The notes under the pieces were generated by a model, which was given only the letters and a program-made list of their open reading frames with translations, made no database searches and had not been told where the DNA came from. The position numbers and the translations under genes were made by a program. Below are positions 41,548-50,402 of a stretch of DNA of 64,000 bases, one piece after another. The DNA is taken from positions 1,364,001 to 1,428,000 of the forward strand of contig NZ_CP016796.1 in the NCBI RefSeq assembly GCF_001895265.1, written 5' to 3'. Source of the DNA: Francisella uliginis. Its GTDB lineage: Bacteria > Pseudomonadota > Gammaproteobacteria > Francisellales > Francisellaceae. How positions within the stretch are numbered: position 1 is the stretch's first letter; every line of letters begins with the position of its first letter.

Positions 41548-41937
41548 ATGACAAAAAGAGTTTTTAAAATATTTTTTCTTACTTGCTTGATAGCTACTCT
41601 ATTTTCATGCGCTACTAGACAAAAATATATAGATCAGCAAAAAGCATGGATCGGTAAAAGTATCCAAGGATATATAAAAGAGTTTGGTTATCCTCAAAAT
41701 GTAATTCAGGTTGCGCCAAACCCAGATATTGAAACATATGTTTATGTTAGGAAAGCTATAAATGCAGGCTCAATGCAACAAGCTGGTAATCCTATGAATA
41801 GTCTAATTATGGCAAATAGGAACCCTCAATTTGTACAGTTTGGAGCCCTAATGTGCACAACATGGGTATCTGTAAATAAAGATACAAAAATTATTAAAAA
41901 TATAACTTTTCGTGGAAACTACTGCGCAATAAACTAA
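41548..41937 (+). CDS. Small lipoprotein, hypothetical
   Basis: 129 aa. Signal peptide with a lipobox (LIATLFSC, acylated Cys at about residue 21), then ATRQKYIDQQKAWIGKSI and a beta-rich region with YVYVRKAINAGSMQQAGNP. The form 'WiGksi..yi.efGyPq' resembles the SmpA/OmlA-like small lipoproteins, but this is only a loose resemblance. It starts 11 nt after mnmG, with GTAGGAG as ribosome site, so probably co-transcribed. Confidence 0.75.
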   Translation: MTKRVFKIFFLTCLIATLFSCATRQKYIDQQKAWIGKSIQGYIKEFGYPQNVIQVAPNPDIETYVYVRKAINAGSMQQAGNPMNSLIMANRNPQFVQFGALMCTTWVSVNKDTKIIKNITFRGNYCAIN

Positions 41938-41953
41938 AAAATTAGGAAAATAA

Positions 41954-43324
41954 ATGAATATTAAGCAAACATCAACTCCTTTAGTTATAGGCCTTGTTTC
42001 AACAGCTACTTGTTTTAGCTTTAGTTTTTTTACAAATGTTTTTAAGTATAATGGACTTGAGTTCTTTTATGCTTATATAGCTTTTCTAATATTACTTTGC
42101 TACCCAATGAATTTAGTTGCTATATATTTACAAAAAACTTTACCTGAGATAGGTTCACATAGCAGCTTAATCGCAAAAATTACTGGAACATCAAAACTTA
42201 AACCTATAAGTATTCTACTTGCTGGTGCGATGATTCTTTTAGTTTCATTAGTAATGTTTAATATGTCGACATATGTTTTAGACTTTTTTGATAATATTCC
42301 TGCTATTGATAAACTTAGTGATGCAAGCTTAAAATTTGATACAGACTTACCAATTTATTCGTCACTATCAGCTGTTTTCATTGTTATATTTATATTATTT
42401 GTTTTAGCTAACCTAGAAAAGATAAATCTTAATAATTTACTTAAAACAGCAGCTCATATATCTTTATACTTAGTTATAGTTTTAATGCTGATGGTTATCT
42501 ATTTGCCACAAAGTATAAATGGTATTTATGATTTCCTATTTCAATTAAATTATCAAAGCACTGAACAGTTACGTAGTATGCTTGGTCTTGCATTAGTATA
42601 TGCAATATTAAGTAACTTTATATCTATAGCATTTTATAAAAACTTAATAAATATAGTTGATAACGATTATAAAAAGCTTAAAGTCGCATCTTTTAAAAGC
42701 GTTTTTTATAATATTGTTTTCTCATTTATTATATGCATAACAATATATTCAATGTTGGGTAACTATAGAACCTATCTACAACCTCATGAATCAATGCCAA
42801 TAGAACTGGTATTTCAGATTGTTAAAGCAAATTCACCAACATACTACTTATTACTTGAAGTTGTATTTACAACATTAAACCTTGTGGTATTTATCTCTGC
42901 TTTAAAATATATCTATAGATTAGGAAATAACATCTATACAAAACTGCTTTTTTTAATAATTCCTTTGATAATGACTATTGGTCTTATTGAAACAGGAATA
43001 GCATATATAGACTTTTCTGATATGTTTGGGCTTCACCTTTTAATAATGTTTTTATTCCTATTTGATGTTTTCATTATTGGTTGGATTTATGATGCTCAAA
43101 AATTAAGTTATGAAATTTTAAAGTATTCTGGTACAAAACTTTCACCTTTATTTAATATAATATTGCGTATAGTGATTCCTTTTATCTGTATATTTGTAGC
43201 TATCGGCTATATATTTTTACCAATGTCAATAATGTGGCAATTCATAGCTACTCTTGCATGTATAATTATATACATTGTAAAAGGAAGTATTTTTAGTAAC
43301 ATACTTAATCAGAGAAAATTTTAA
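41954..43324 (+). CDS. Polytopic transporter-like protein, possibly SNF/LeuT-fold
   Basis: 456 aa with about 11 membrane segments and few charged loops. The N-terminal part ([21 protein letters not shown]...[15 protein letters not shown]) distantly recalls the 'NxWRFPYxxxxNGGGAFxxxYxxxxxxxGxPxxxxE' segment of sodium-dependent neurotransmitter symporters, but the key residues are changed. A LeuT-like fold is therefore inference. It ends 1 nt before rpiA and follows the lipoprotein by 16 nt. Confidence 0.65.
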   Translation: MNIKQTSTPLVIGLVSTATCFSFSFFTNVFKYNGLEFFYAYIAFLILLCYPMNLVAIYLQKTLPEIGSHSSLIAKITGTSKLKPISILLAGAMILLVSLVMFNMSTYVLDFFDNIPAIDKLSDASLKFDTDLPIYSSLSAVFIVIFILFVLANLEKINLNNLLKTAAHISLYLVIVLMLMVIYLPQSINGIYDFLFQLNYQSTEQLRSMLGLALVYAILSNFISIAFYKNLINIVDNDYKKLKVASFKSVFYNIVFSFIICITIYSMLGNYRTYLQPHESMPIELVFQIVKANSPTYYLLLEVVFTTLNLVVFISALKYIYRLGNNIYTKLLFLIIPLIMTIGLIETGIAYIDFSDMFGLHLLIMFLFLFDVFIIGWIYDAQKLSYEILKYSGTKLSPLFNIILRIVIPFICIFVAIGYIFLPMSIMWQFIATLACIIIYIVKGSIFSNILNQRKF

Positions 43325-43325
43325 A

Positions 43326-44000
43326 ATGTTTTTTAATAAAAAAAGTAATCAAGATGATCTAAAAAAAGCTGCTGCTATTGAAGCTGCAAAATATATAAAA
43401 TCAGAAATCACTTTAGGTGTTGGTACAGGAAGCACTGTTGGTTTTCTTATACAAGAACTGGTAAATTATAAAGACAAAATAAAAGCGGTTGTATCAAGTT
43501 CTGAAGACTCAACAAAAAAACTTAAAGAGTTAGGTTTTGAAGTTGTTGATCTTAACTATGCTGGAGATATTGATTTATATATTGATGGTGCAGATGAATG
43601 TAATAACCACAAAGAGCTTATCAAAGGCGGTGGTGCTGCCCTTACGCGTGAAAAAATATGTGTTGCGGCTGCAAAAAAATTCATCTGTATTATTGATGAG
43701 TCTAAAAAAGTAACTACGCTTGGTGAGTTCCCTCTTCCTGTTGAAGTTATACCTATGGCTAGAAGCTATGTTGCTAGAGAAATAGTTAAGTTAGGTGGTC
43801 AACCTGTATATAGAGAACAAACAGTTACAGATAATGGTAATGTTATCCTAGATGTATATAATCTAAAAATTGACAACCCTTTAAAATTTGAAACTGAGTT
43901 AAATCAAATCACAGGTGTTGTAACTAATGGCATTTTTGCTCTTAAACCCGCTGATACTGTTATTATGGCTAAGAAAAATGGCGAGATTGAGAGCTTTTAA
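43326..44000 (+). CDS. rpiA: Ribose-5-phosphate isomerase A
   Basis: 224 aa. Interconverts ribulose-5-P and ribose-5-P in the pentose phosphate pathway. Motifs: [55 protein letters not shown] (catalytic Glu/Lys region) and [13 protein letters not shown]. Normal length. Confidence 0.97.
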   Translation: MFFNKKSNQDDLKKAAAIEAAKYIKSEITLGVGTGSTVGFLIQELVNYKDKIKAVVSSSEDSTKKLKELGFEVVDLNYAGDIDLYIDGADECNNHKELIKGGGAALTREKICVAAAKKFICIIDESKKVTTLGEFPLPVEVIPMARSYVAREIVKLGGQPVYREQTVTDNGNVILDVYNLKIDNPLKFETELNQITGVVTNGIFALKPADTVIMAKKNGEIESF

Positions 44001-44004
44001 TCTT

Positions 44005-44886
44005 TTATTTTGGTAGTGGGATAAACTCTTTCTCATCACCATATACCTTTTTAAACTTACCATTTACCCAATCATTTTTTGCTTGATTAATTCTTTCTCT
44101 ACTACTTGAAACAAAATTCCATTCAATAAATCTATGAGAAAGTTTATCTCCGCCAATTATAATAATCTGTGAATCAGACAAAGCAGTTAATTTAGACATT
44201 TCCTCACTATCTATCACAAGCATCGTGTGATTTTCTATAATCTTTTTATCATACTCGATCTTACCTTTAATTACATAGATAGCTAACTCTTCTTCAGCTG
44301 GTAATGTAATAGAGCTAGCCTTAGGAGTATTGATCTCAAGATATAAAGTTCGACTATATGTTTTTACTGGAGATTTATAGCCATAAGCATCGCCAATTAA
44401 AAGTTTAAAGCTTATATTATTAATATTAAACTCTGGTAACTCCTCACTAGAATAATGATAAAAAGCAGGCTCAACCTCTTCATAAGATTCAGGTAAAGCA
44501 TACCAAAGTTGTATACCATGAAGAATACGCTTTTTTAGTTTAATTTCATCTCTTTCACGTTCAGAATGTGTTATCCCCTTACCTGCTACCATAAGATTTA
44601 CTTCTCCTGGCAATATCAACTTAGCAGTCCCTAATGAATCTCTATGATAAATCTCTCCTTCAAATAAATACGTAACTGTTGCCAGATTAATATGAGGATG
44701 TGGCCTAACATCCATACAATCACCAGCCAATAATTCAACTGAACCAAAATGATCAAAAAATATCCATGGACCAACCATTCTTTGCTTTGCTGTTGGTAAA
44801 ACTCGTTTAACCTCTAAGCTACCGATATTATTAACCTTTGCATTAATTATATGTTTTATTCTCATATAGACCACCCTACTATTCAT
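44005..44886 (-). CDS. Pirin-family protein
   Basis: 293 aa. Bicupin with the Pirin N-terminal domain: RMVGPWIFFDHFG, then the metal-binding histidines in VRPHPHINLATVTYLFEGEIYHRDSLG and the later GKGITHSERE; C-terminal Pirin_C includes KLSHRFIEWNFVSSSRERI. Some pirins are quercetinases, others regulators; the metal site looks intact. The ATG at 44886 overlaps the ltaE stop (ATGA), but an ATG at 44865 has a better ribosome site (AGGGTGG, 5 nt upstream) and a more family-like start (MRIKHIINAK), so 44865 is a serious alternative. Confidence 0.9.
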   Translation of the reverse strand: MNSRVVYMRIKHIINAKVNNIGSLEVKRVLPTAKQRMVGPWIFFDHFGSVELLAGDCMDVRPHPHINLATVTYLFEGEIYHRDSLGTAKLILPGEVNLMVAGKGITHSERERDEIKLKKRILHGIQLWYALPESYEEVEPAFYHYSSEELPEFNINNISFKLLIGDAYGYKSPVKTYSRTLYLEINTPKASSITLPAEEELAIYVIKGKIEYDKKIIENHTMLVIDSEEMSKLTALSDSQIIIIGGDKLSHRFIEWNFVSSSRERINQAKNDWVNGKFKKVYGDEKEFIPLPK

Positions 44887-45911
44887 TTAATTATTTCCTT
44901 TATAAAATCATCTACTTTTTCCTCTATTGTAGCCCAAGAAGTAACTAGTCGTACTATTGAGTTTTGCTCATCGATTTCATCCATAACAAAAAAAGAAAAC
45001 TTCTCTTGAAGAGCTTTTATTAGAGTATTTGGAAAAATAGCAAAAACCTGATTACTCTGTGTAGGTTGTAATAATCTGAAACCAGCGTCAATTATTGCTT
45101 GTGAAAGCTTTTCTGCCATTTTATTAGCATAAATAGCTAGATCAAAGAAAAGATTATTAGAGAATAATTCTCTAAATTGAAGCCCTAAAACTCTACCTTT
45201 TGCTAACAAAGCTCCGCGTTGTTTAATATTAAAATCAAATTCATAAGCTAGCCTTTTATTTGGAATAACTATAGCCTCGCCAAATAAAATACCTATTTTA
45301 GTTCCACCAATCCAAAATATATCTACATATTCTACAATATTAGCTAAAGTTAAATCATTATCTTTAGCTGTCAAGGCAGCTCCTAATCTTGCACCATCAA
45401 TAAATAATAATAGATTATTACGCTTACATGCTTTTGATAACTCTTGTAACTCAGCTTTTGTATATATAGTTCCAAGTTCTGTTGAATTTGATATATATAC
45501 TAATTTAGGTTTTGCCATATGTGGGGCATGAGAATTGCTTTTAAGTACCTCTTCAATATCATTGGGGATTAATTTTCCATTATCTGAAAAAACTGAAATA
45601 ATCTTATGTCCTGTCGCTTCAATTGCTCCAGCCTCTCGTAAAGCAATATGCCCACTACTAGCAGAAACTACAGCTTCATATGGCTTTAAAATACTTGAAA
45701 TACATATCAAATTGGCAAGAGTTCCTCCTGCTACAAAATATACATCCGTACTATCTTTATTAAGATGTTTACATATTAATTCTTTTGCCTGACTTGAGTA
45801 TTCATCATTACCATAAGCCGTTTGTTGAATCAAATTAGTATCATTTAATACTCTAAGAATATTAGGATGACACCCCTCACTATAATCATCCATAAAACTA
45901 TATTTAGGCAT
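44883..45911 (-). CDS. ltaE: Low-specificity L-threonine aldolase
   Basis: 342 aa fold-type I PLP enzyme that cleaves threonine to glycine and acetaldehyde. DDYSEGCHPNILRVL at the start; YVFAGGTxAN-like FVAGGTLANLICIS; HLFIDGARLGAAL-like LLFIDGARLGAAL; and the PLP lysine in IFWIGGTKIGILFGEAI. Matches the bacterial BtrA/GLY1-like branch. Overlaps the pirin start by 4 nt. Confidence 0.92.
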   Translation of the reverse strand: MPKYSFMDDYSEGCHPNILRVLNDTNLIQQTAYGNDEYSSQAKELICKHLNKDSTDVYFVAGGTLANLICISSILKPYEAVVSASSGHIALREAGAIEATGHKIISVFSDNGKLIPNDIEEVLKSNSHAPHMAKPKLVYISNSTELGTIYTKAELQELSKACKRNNLLLFIDGARLGAALTAKDNDLTLANIVEYVDIFWIGGTKIGILFGEAIVIPNKRLAYEFDFNIKQRGALLAKGRVLGLQFRELFSNNLFFDLAIYANKMAEKLSQAIIDAGFRLLQPTQSNQVFAIFPNTLIKALQEKFSFFVMDEIDEQNSIVRLVTSWATIEEKVDDFIKEIIK

Positions 45912-46013
45912 ATCAGCATTCCTTTCTAAATTTTAAAATAAACTTGTCTATAGTATATATATTTATTTTAAGTTATCTTATTATGTATTAGTTAATTATT
46001 TCTGGAAATTACT

Positions 46014-47660
46014 ATGTTATCAGGGGCTCAAATTGTTGTTAAATGTTTAGAAAGTCAAAATGTAGAATATGTCTTTGGTATACCCGGTGCAAAAATTGAT
46101 GCAGTCTTTGATGCTCTAGTAGATTCAAACATTAAAGTCATACTATGTAGGCATGAACAAAACGCTGCTTTTATGGCTGCTGCATATGGTAGAGTTACGG
46201 GTAAACCAGGGGTTGTCTTAGTTACATCAGGTCCTGGCGTAGCAAACTTAGCTACTGGCCTTCTAACAGCAAATACAGAAGGTGATCCTATTGTTGCCCT
46301 AGGAGGTAACGTTCCGTTAAATATGAAGTTTAGAGAAACTCATCAAAATACTGATAATGTAAAGCTTCTTGAGAGTATTACAAAATCATCTATTGAAGTA
46401 ACAACTGCAGATATAATTCCCGAAGCCATAGCTAATGCTTTTAGGCTTTCAACATCGCCTCAAGCTGGTGCATGCTTTATAAGTCTTCCGCAAGATATAC
46501 TTACCAACCAAACTCAAGCTAAACCATGCTCTAATTTGCTAAAAATCAATTATGGTCATGCAAATAAACAAGCAATTGAAAAAGCTTGTCAATATATTGC
46601 AAATGCTAAAAAACCTATTCTACTCTTAGGTCAAGAAGCATCAAGACCTGAAAACACAGAAGATATTATTAAACTTATACGCAAATATCAAATTCCTGCA
46701 ATATCAACTTATCAAGGAGCAGGAGTTATCCCTAAAGATCTTCTGTTTTGCTTTTATGGTAGAGTTGGGTTATTCAAAAATCAGCCAGGTGATAAGCTAC
46801 TTCAAAAATCTGATTTAGTAATAACTGTAGGATTTAATCTATGTGAATATGATCCAGAAATTTGGAATGAGAACTCATCCAAAAAGATAATTCATATAAA
46901 TTATAACCCTGCAAATATACATACAACATATCAACCTGAGTGCGAGCTACTCGGTAATATAAAAGAAAACGTTAAAAGTTTAGCAAAACACATAATAGAT
47001 ATTAGTATTCATTCATATAAAAACCTTCAAGATGAGCTCTTTGACAAAATCAGACAGGGTAAAAATAAAATTGGTAAAAATAATACCATCCATCCTTTAC
47101 GATTCATATATGAACTTAATAAAGTTATCGACGATGATACTATTATTTGTTGTGATGTTGGAACTGTATATATGTGGCTAGCTAGATATCTAATATCTCA
47201 TAAACCCCATCAGTTGCTCTTTAGTAATGGACAACAAACCTTAGGAGTTGGGCTACCTTGGGCAATAGCTGTTAAACTAGCTAATCCAAATAAAAAAGTT
47301 ATTAGTATTTCTGGTGATGGCGGTTTCTTATTTTCAGCAATGGAACTAGAAACTGCAATTCGTGAAAATATTAATATTATCCATTTTGTTTGGAGAGATG
47401 GTAGTTATGACATGGTAAAAGAACAACAAGTGATGAAATATAAGCGAGAATCTGCTGTTGAACTTGGAAAGATTGATATACCAAAATTTGCCGAAGCTTT
47501 TGGTGCTAATGGAGATCAGATAAAACAACCTGAGGATATTACAAAGGTATATAATAATTCCCTAAACATTGATAAACCCACTATAATCGATATAGAGATA
47601 GATTATTCTGATAATATTGACTTATTTGTTAAAGCGCATGAGGAAAATTTAGGTAATTAA
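46014..47660 (+). CDS. alsS: Acetolactate synthase, catabolic (AlsS/BudB-like)
   Basis: 548 aa ThDP enzyme that condenses two pyruvates to acetolactate. The catalytic Glu lies in LCRHEQNAAFMAAAYGRVTG (about residue 48); ThDP-binding motif ISGDGGFLFSAMELETAIRENIN; no FAD-type signature stands out, which fits the FAD-free catabolic form. Adjacent (2 nt) to a decarboxylase-like gene, as in alsSD/budBA operons making acetoin for pH control and carbon overflow. Confidence 0.92.
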   Translation: MLSGAQIVVKCLESQNVEYVFGIPGAKIDAVFDALVDSNIKVILCRHEQNAAFMAAAYGRVTGKPGVVLVTSGPGVANLATGLLTANTEGDPIVALGGNVPLNMKFRETHQNTDNVKLLESITKSSIEVTTADIIPEAIANAFRLSTSPQAGACFISLPQDILTNQTQAKPCSNLLKINYGHANKQAIEKACQYIANAKKPILLLGQEASRPENTEDIIKLIRKYQIPAISTYQGAGVIPKDLLFCFYGRVGLFKNQPGDKLLQKSDLVITVGFNLCEYDPEIWNENSSKKIIHINYNPANIHTTYQPECELLGNIKENVKSLAKHIIDISIHSYKNLQDELFDKIRQGKNKIGKNNTIHPLRFIYELNKVIDDDTIICCDVGTVYMWLARYLISHKPHQLLFSNGQQTLGVGLPWAIAVKLANPNKKVISISGDGGFLFSAMELETAIRENINIIHFVWRDGSYDMVKEQQVMKYKRESAVELGKIDIPKFAEAFGANGDQIKQPEDITKVYNNSLNIDKPTIIDIEIDYSDNIDLFVKAHEENLGN

Positions 47661-47662
47661 TT

Positions 47663-48466
47663 ATGATTTTTTTAGAAAAGCAAAATGATAACGCTCAAAC
47701 TCTAGCATATATTGGCCATGTTGATAATGTCATCCAAGGCATAGTTCCAGAAGAACTAAAACACAAGCGTTTTCTTGCTAGTGATTTTGATTATGGTTTT
47801 GAACTTGGCTCGCCTCAAAGTGTTTATAACCTAGGTGAGTGTATTTTACTTAATAATATGATTTATTCTTCACGAACAGATATAAGTCGCACAGAAAGAG
47901 ATCCTCTAATGTGGGGCCCCGAATTCGTTACAACGGGTATTTTTCTTATTCCTAAAAATACACCTATTAACTACTATGTTAAGTATTTTTCTTTTGACAA
48001 AGAATATTCTCTAGCTGATATATACAAGCATATATATAAACAATTGAAGGGACCTTTTGCTGTGGTCGGTTGTGTACAATTCTCTACAATTAATGCTGAA
48101 GCAATAACTAAAGCTCCTATAAATCAAGAGAATATCTTTAGTAATTCAGAAAATTATTATGATGAAAAAAAATATGAAGACAATGATGTAAACTTTGCTA
48201 TTATGGGGGTAGTTAGCAATCCTGATGATAAAAGACTAACAGAAGTTAATAAGGAATTATCATCTGTACTTTATCATAATCCTTTTGCTAATAAAAATAA
48301 ACTTTTGACTCATACTCATGGCCTAATGTTAAATAGATCTATAATAGATATCGATAAAGTAAAACCAAAAAATGCAAAAGAAGTCTTACATGTTCAGGAT
48401 AAATCTTTAGTACGTTACCTTAAGCTAAAAGTTTATAAAATAAAAGGCTTAACAAAATACGCTTAA
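47663..48466 (+). CDS. Divergent alpha-acetolactate decarboxylase-like protein
   Basis: 267 aa. The order of features fits AlsD/BudA: an N-terminal strand pattern ending in FDYGFELGSPQSVYNLGECILLNNMIY (family 'GxxGLGTFxxLDGExvxxdgxxY'), a middle HIYKQLKGPFAVVGCVQFSTI (family 'xNxFyAxrxxGxF'), and a late HTH pair in LLTHTHGLMLNRSI where the zinc-binding HxH is expected. The usual GYHLHF and GGHVL are not conserved, so activity is uncertain. Its position 2 nt after alsS is the main support. Confidence 0.65.
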   Translation: MIFLEKQNDNAQTLAYIGHVDNVIQGIVPEELKHKRFLASDFDYGFELGSPQSVYNLGECILLNNMIYSSRTDISRTERDPLMWGPEFVTTGIFLIPKNTPINYYVKYFSFDKEYSLADIYKHIYKQLKGPFAVVGCVQFSTINAEAITKAPINQENIFSNSENYYDEKKYEDNDVNFAIMGVVSNPDDKRLTEVNKELSSVLYHNPFANKNKLLTHTHGLMLNRSIIDIDKVKPKNAKEVLHVQDKSLVRYLKLKVYKIKGLTKYA

Positions 48467-48473
48467 ATATTTG

Positions 48474-49178
48474 CTATTTTTTCTTTTTATGATAGTAAGT
48501 CTTAAATATAAAAGGCAACAAAGACATTATTCCTAATATGCTTACAGCCAATATAAACTTATAATCAACAAAACTATCAACTGTATTTTCTAATACTGCA
48601 CTTTTTAGATGTACTCCAAACCAAACATATATAAATGTAAAAGGTATAATTCCAAAGAAAGTAGTAAAAAAGAAAATACTATTTCTAACCTTTAATATAG
48701 CTGCTAAAACATTAGGTATAAAAAAAGGTATCGGTGTTAATCTAGCAACAAACAGTACTAAAATAGGATGCTTAACTACAAGAGATTTAAATTTAGAAAT
48801 AATCCTAATTTTAGAGTGATTTGAACTCTCTCCCCAACTATATTTTATAACTAAAAAAGTCATTGTAGCACCTATAGTTGCAGCAAACAGAGAGACTATA
48901 AAACCTAACCATAAACCGAACAAAAGCCCTCCTAATATTTTTAAAAAAGGCTTAATTGGTATTGAAAAAAAAACAGCTAATATATATGTTATCGCATATA
49001 TAAAAATAGACATAGTCATATATTCACTAACATATAGATCTGCTCTATTATACGCTGCTTGAAGCTCTTTAAGATCAAAATACTTATAGCCGTTTAGAAT
49101 AAAAAATAGAAAGACTCCAAAACTAAAAAAAAATACAAGAAATAATCTTTTTATAAGTAGTGGATTTATGTGTTTCAC
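48474..49178 (-). CDS. TVP38/TMEM64-family (DedA-like) membrane protein
   Basis: 234 aa with about five membrane segments. SNARE-associated/VTT domain signatures: IPIKPFLKILGGLLFGLWLG, GATMTFLVIKYSWG, and the VLFVARLTPIPFFIPNVLAA motif ('RlxPixPfxxxnxxaG'). Homologues act in lipid scrambling or export in other bacteria, but the role here is not established. Convergent with the acetolactate decarboxylase-like gene, 7 nt apart. Confidence 0.9.
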   Translation of the reverse strand: MKHINPLLIKRLFLVFFFSFGVFLFFILNGYKYFDLKELQAAYNRADLYVSEYMTMSIFIYAITYILAVFFSIPIKPFLKILGGLLFGLWLGFIVSLFAATIGATMTFLVIKYSWGESSNHSKIRIISKFKSLVVKHPILVLFVARLTPIPFFIPNVLAAILKVRNSIFFFTTFFGIIPFTFIYVWFGVHLKSAVLENTVDSFVDYKFILAVSILGIMSLLPFIFKTYYHKKKK

Positions 49179-49216
49179 TTAGATTTTATGAAATATTAGA
49201 ATGTGTTATATAAAGA

Positions 49217-49573
49217 TTAAGCTAAAGCAGCTTTTGCTTTCTCTACAACTGCAGCAAATGCATCTTTGTTGTATACTGCTAATTCAGCCAATGCTTTTCT
49301 ATCTAGCTCAACACCAGCTTTGTTCAGACCATTAATTAATTGGCTATAGCTAATATCGTGTTGTCTAGCAGCAGCATTAATACGAACGATCCAAAGTGAT
49401 CTAAATGTTCTTTTCTTAACTTTACGGTCTCTATAAGCATATTGACCTGCTTTAATTACAGCTTGTTTAGCTACTCTGTATACTCTTGAACGAGCACCGT
49501 AGTAACCTTTAGCTTGATTTAAAACTTTCTTATGACGTGCGCGTGCTGTTACGCCTCTTTTTACTCTTGACAT
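49217..49573 (-). CDS. rplT: 50S ribosomal protein L20
   Basis: 118 aa. [19 protein letters not shown] start, [21 protein letters not shown] and [21 protein letters not shown] are the conserved L20 blocks. Binds 23S rRNA early in assembly; in E. coli it also represses the rpmI-rplT message. Last of the thrS-infC-rpmI-rplT cluster. Confidence 0.99.
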   Translation of the reverse strand: MSRVKRGVTARARHKKVLNQAKGYYGARSRVYRVAKQAVIKAGQYAYRDRKVKKRTFRSLWIVRINAAARQHDISYSQLINGLNKAGVELDRKALAELAVYNKDAFAAVVEKAKAALA

Positions 49574-49620
49574 AATTTAATCTCCACTTTAAAAATTGAT
49601 AAACAAATCTAGGTTCAATA

Positions 49621-49818
49621 CTATGCGTAAGGCATTTGTTGAACTAAGCTAGGTGCGTCGACCTTAGCTACTTGATTCATACCTCTTAAATGACGTTTTC
49701 TTTTAGTTGTCATTTTAGTGTTGATATGAGCACGATTTGCACAACGGTGTTTGAAACCACCTTTACCAGTCTTTTTAAAGCGCTTAGCAGCACCACTCTT
49801 AGTTTTTAACTTAGGCAT
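49621..49818 (-). CDS. rpmI: 50S ribosomal protein L35
   Basis: 65 aa. [20 protein letters not shown] and [10 protein letters not shown] are the L35 signature blocks. Sits between infC and rplT as in most gammaproteobacteria. Confidence 0.99.
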   Translation of the reverse strand: MPKLKTKSGAAKRFKKTGKGGFKHRCANRAHINTKMTTKRKRHLRGMNQVAKVDAPSLVQQMPYA

Positions 49819-49859
49819 TTTTAAATACTCCGCATTGTATTAATTGTTATTTTTATTTA

Positions 49860-50378
49860 CTACTTTTTCTTTGGTCCTAAAACCATAATCATTTGGCGAC
49901 CTTCCATTTTAGGTTGGTGTTCCACTACACCGTGTTCAGCAGCATCGTTTGCCATACGCTTAAGCATTTCCATACCTAATTCTTTGTGTGACATTTCTCT
50001 ACCTCTGAATCTCAGCGTAACTTTTACTTTATCGCCTTTTTCTAAGAACTTTATCAGGTTGCGTAGTTTTACCTGATAGTCCCCTACATCAGTCACTGGT
50101 CTAAGTTTTACTTCTTTTACCTGTGTCTGTTTTTGGTTCTTTTTAGCTTGTGCTTTTTTCTTACCTTGTTCAAATAAGTATTTACCATAGTCCATCAAAC
50201 GACAAACTGGTGGTTTAGCATTTGCTACCATTTCAACCAAATCAACATCAGCCTGCTCAGCTAATGTTAAAGCCTCATTGATAGATACAATTCCGATTTG
50301 CTCTCCATCAACACCAACTAGACGCACCTCTTTAGCTTTAATTTGCTCATTTATAGGTGCTTTTTTATCCGTCTTAAT
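49860..50378 (-). CDS. infC: Translation initiation factor IF-3, ATT start codon
   Basis: 172 aa. The first ATG in frame is absent before residue 18; instead an ATT at 50378-50376 follows a GGAGG ribosome site by 9 nt and begins [15 protein letters not shown], the expected IF-3 N-terminus. This parallels the AUU start of E. coli infC, used for autoregulation because IF-3 rejects non-standard starts. N-domain [21 protein letters not shown]; the linker is lysine/glutamine-rich; C-domain [19 protein letters not shown] and [11 protein letters not shown]. Lies 24 nt after thrS. Confidence 0.96.
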   Translation of the reverse strand: MKTDKKAPINEQIKAKEVRLVGVDGEQIGIVSINEALTLAEQADVDLVEMVANAKPPVCRLMDYGKYLFEQGKKKAQAKKNQKQTQVKEVKLRPVTDVGDYQVKLRNLIKFLEKGDKVKVTLRFRGREMSHKELGMEMLKRMANDAAEHGVVEHQPKMEGRQMIMVLGPKKK

Positions 50379-50402
50379 AACTTTTTTCCTCCACAGAAAT
50401 TA

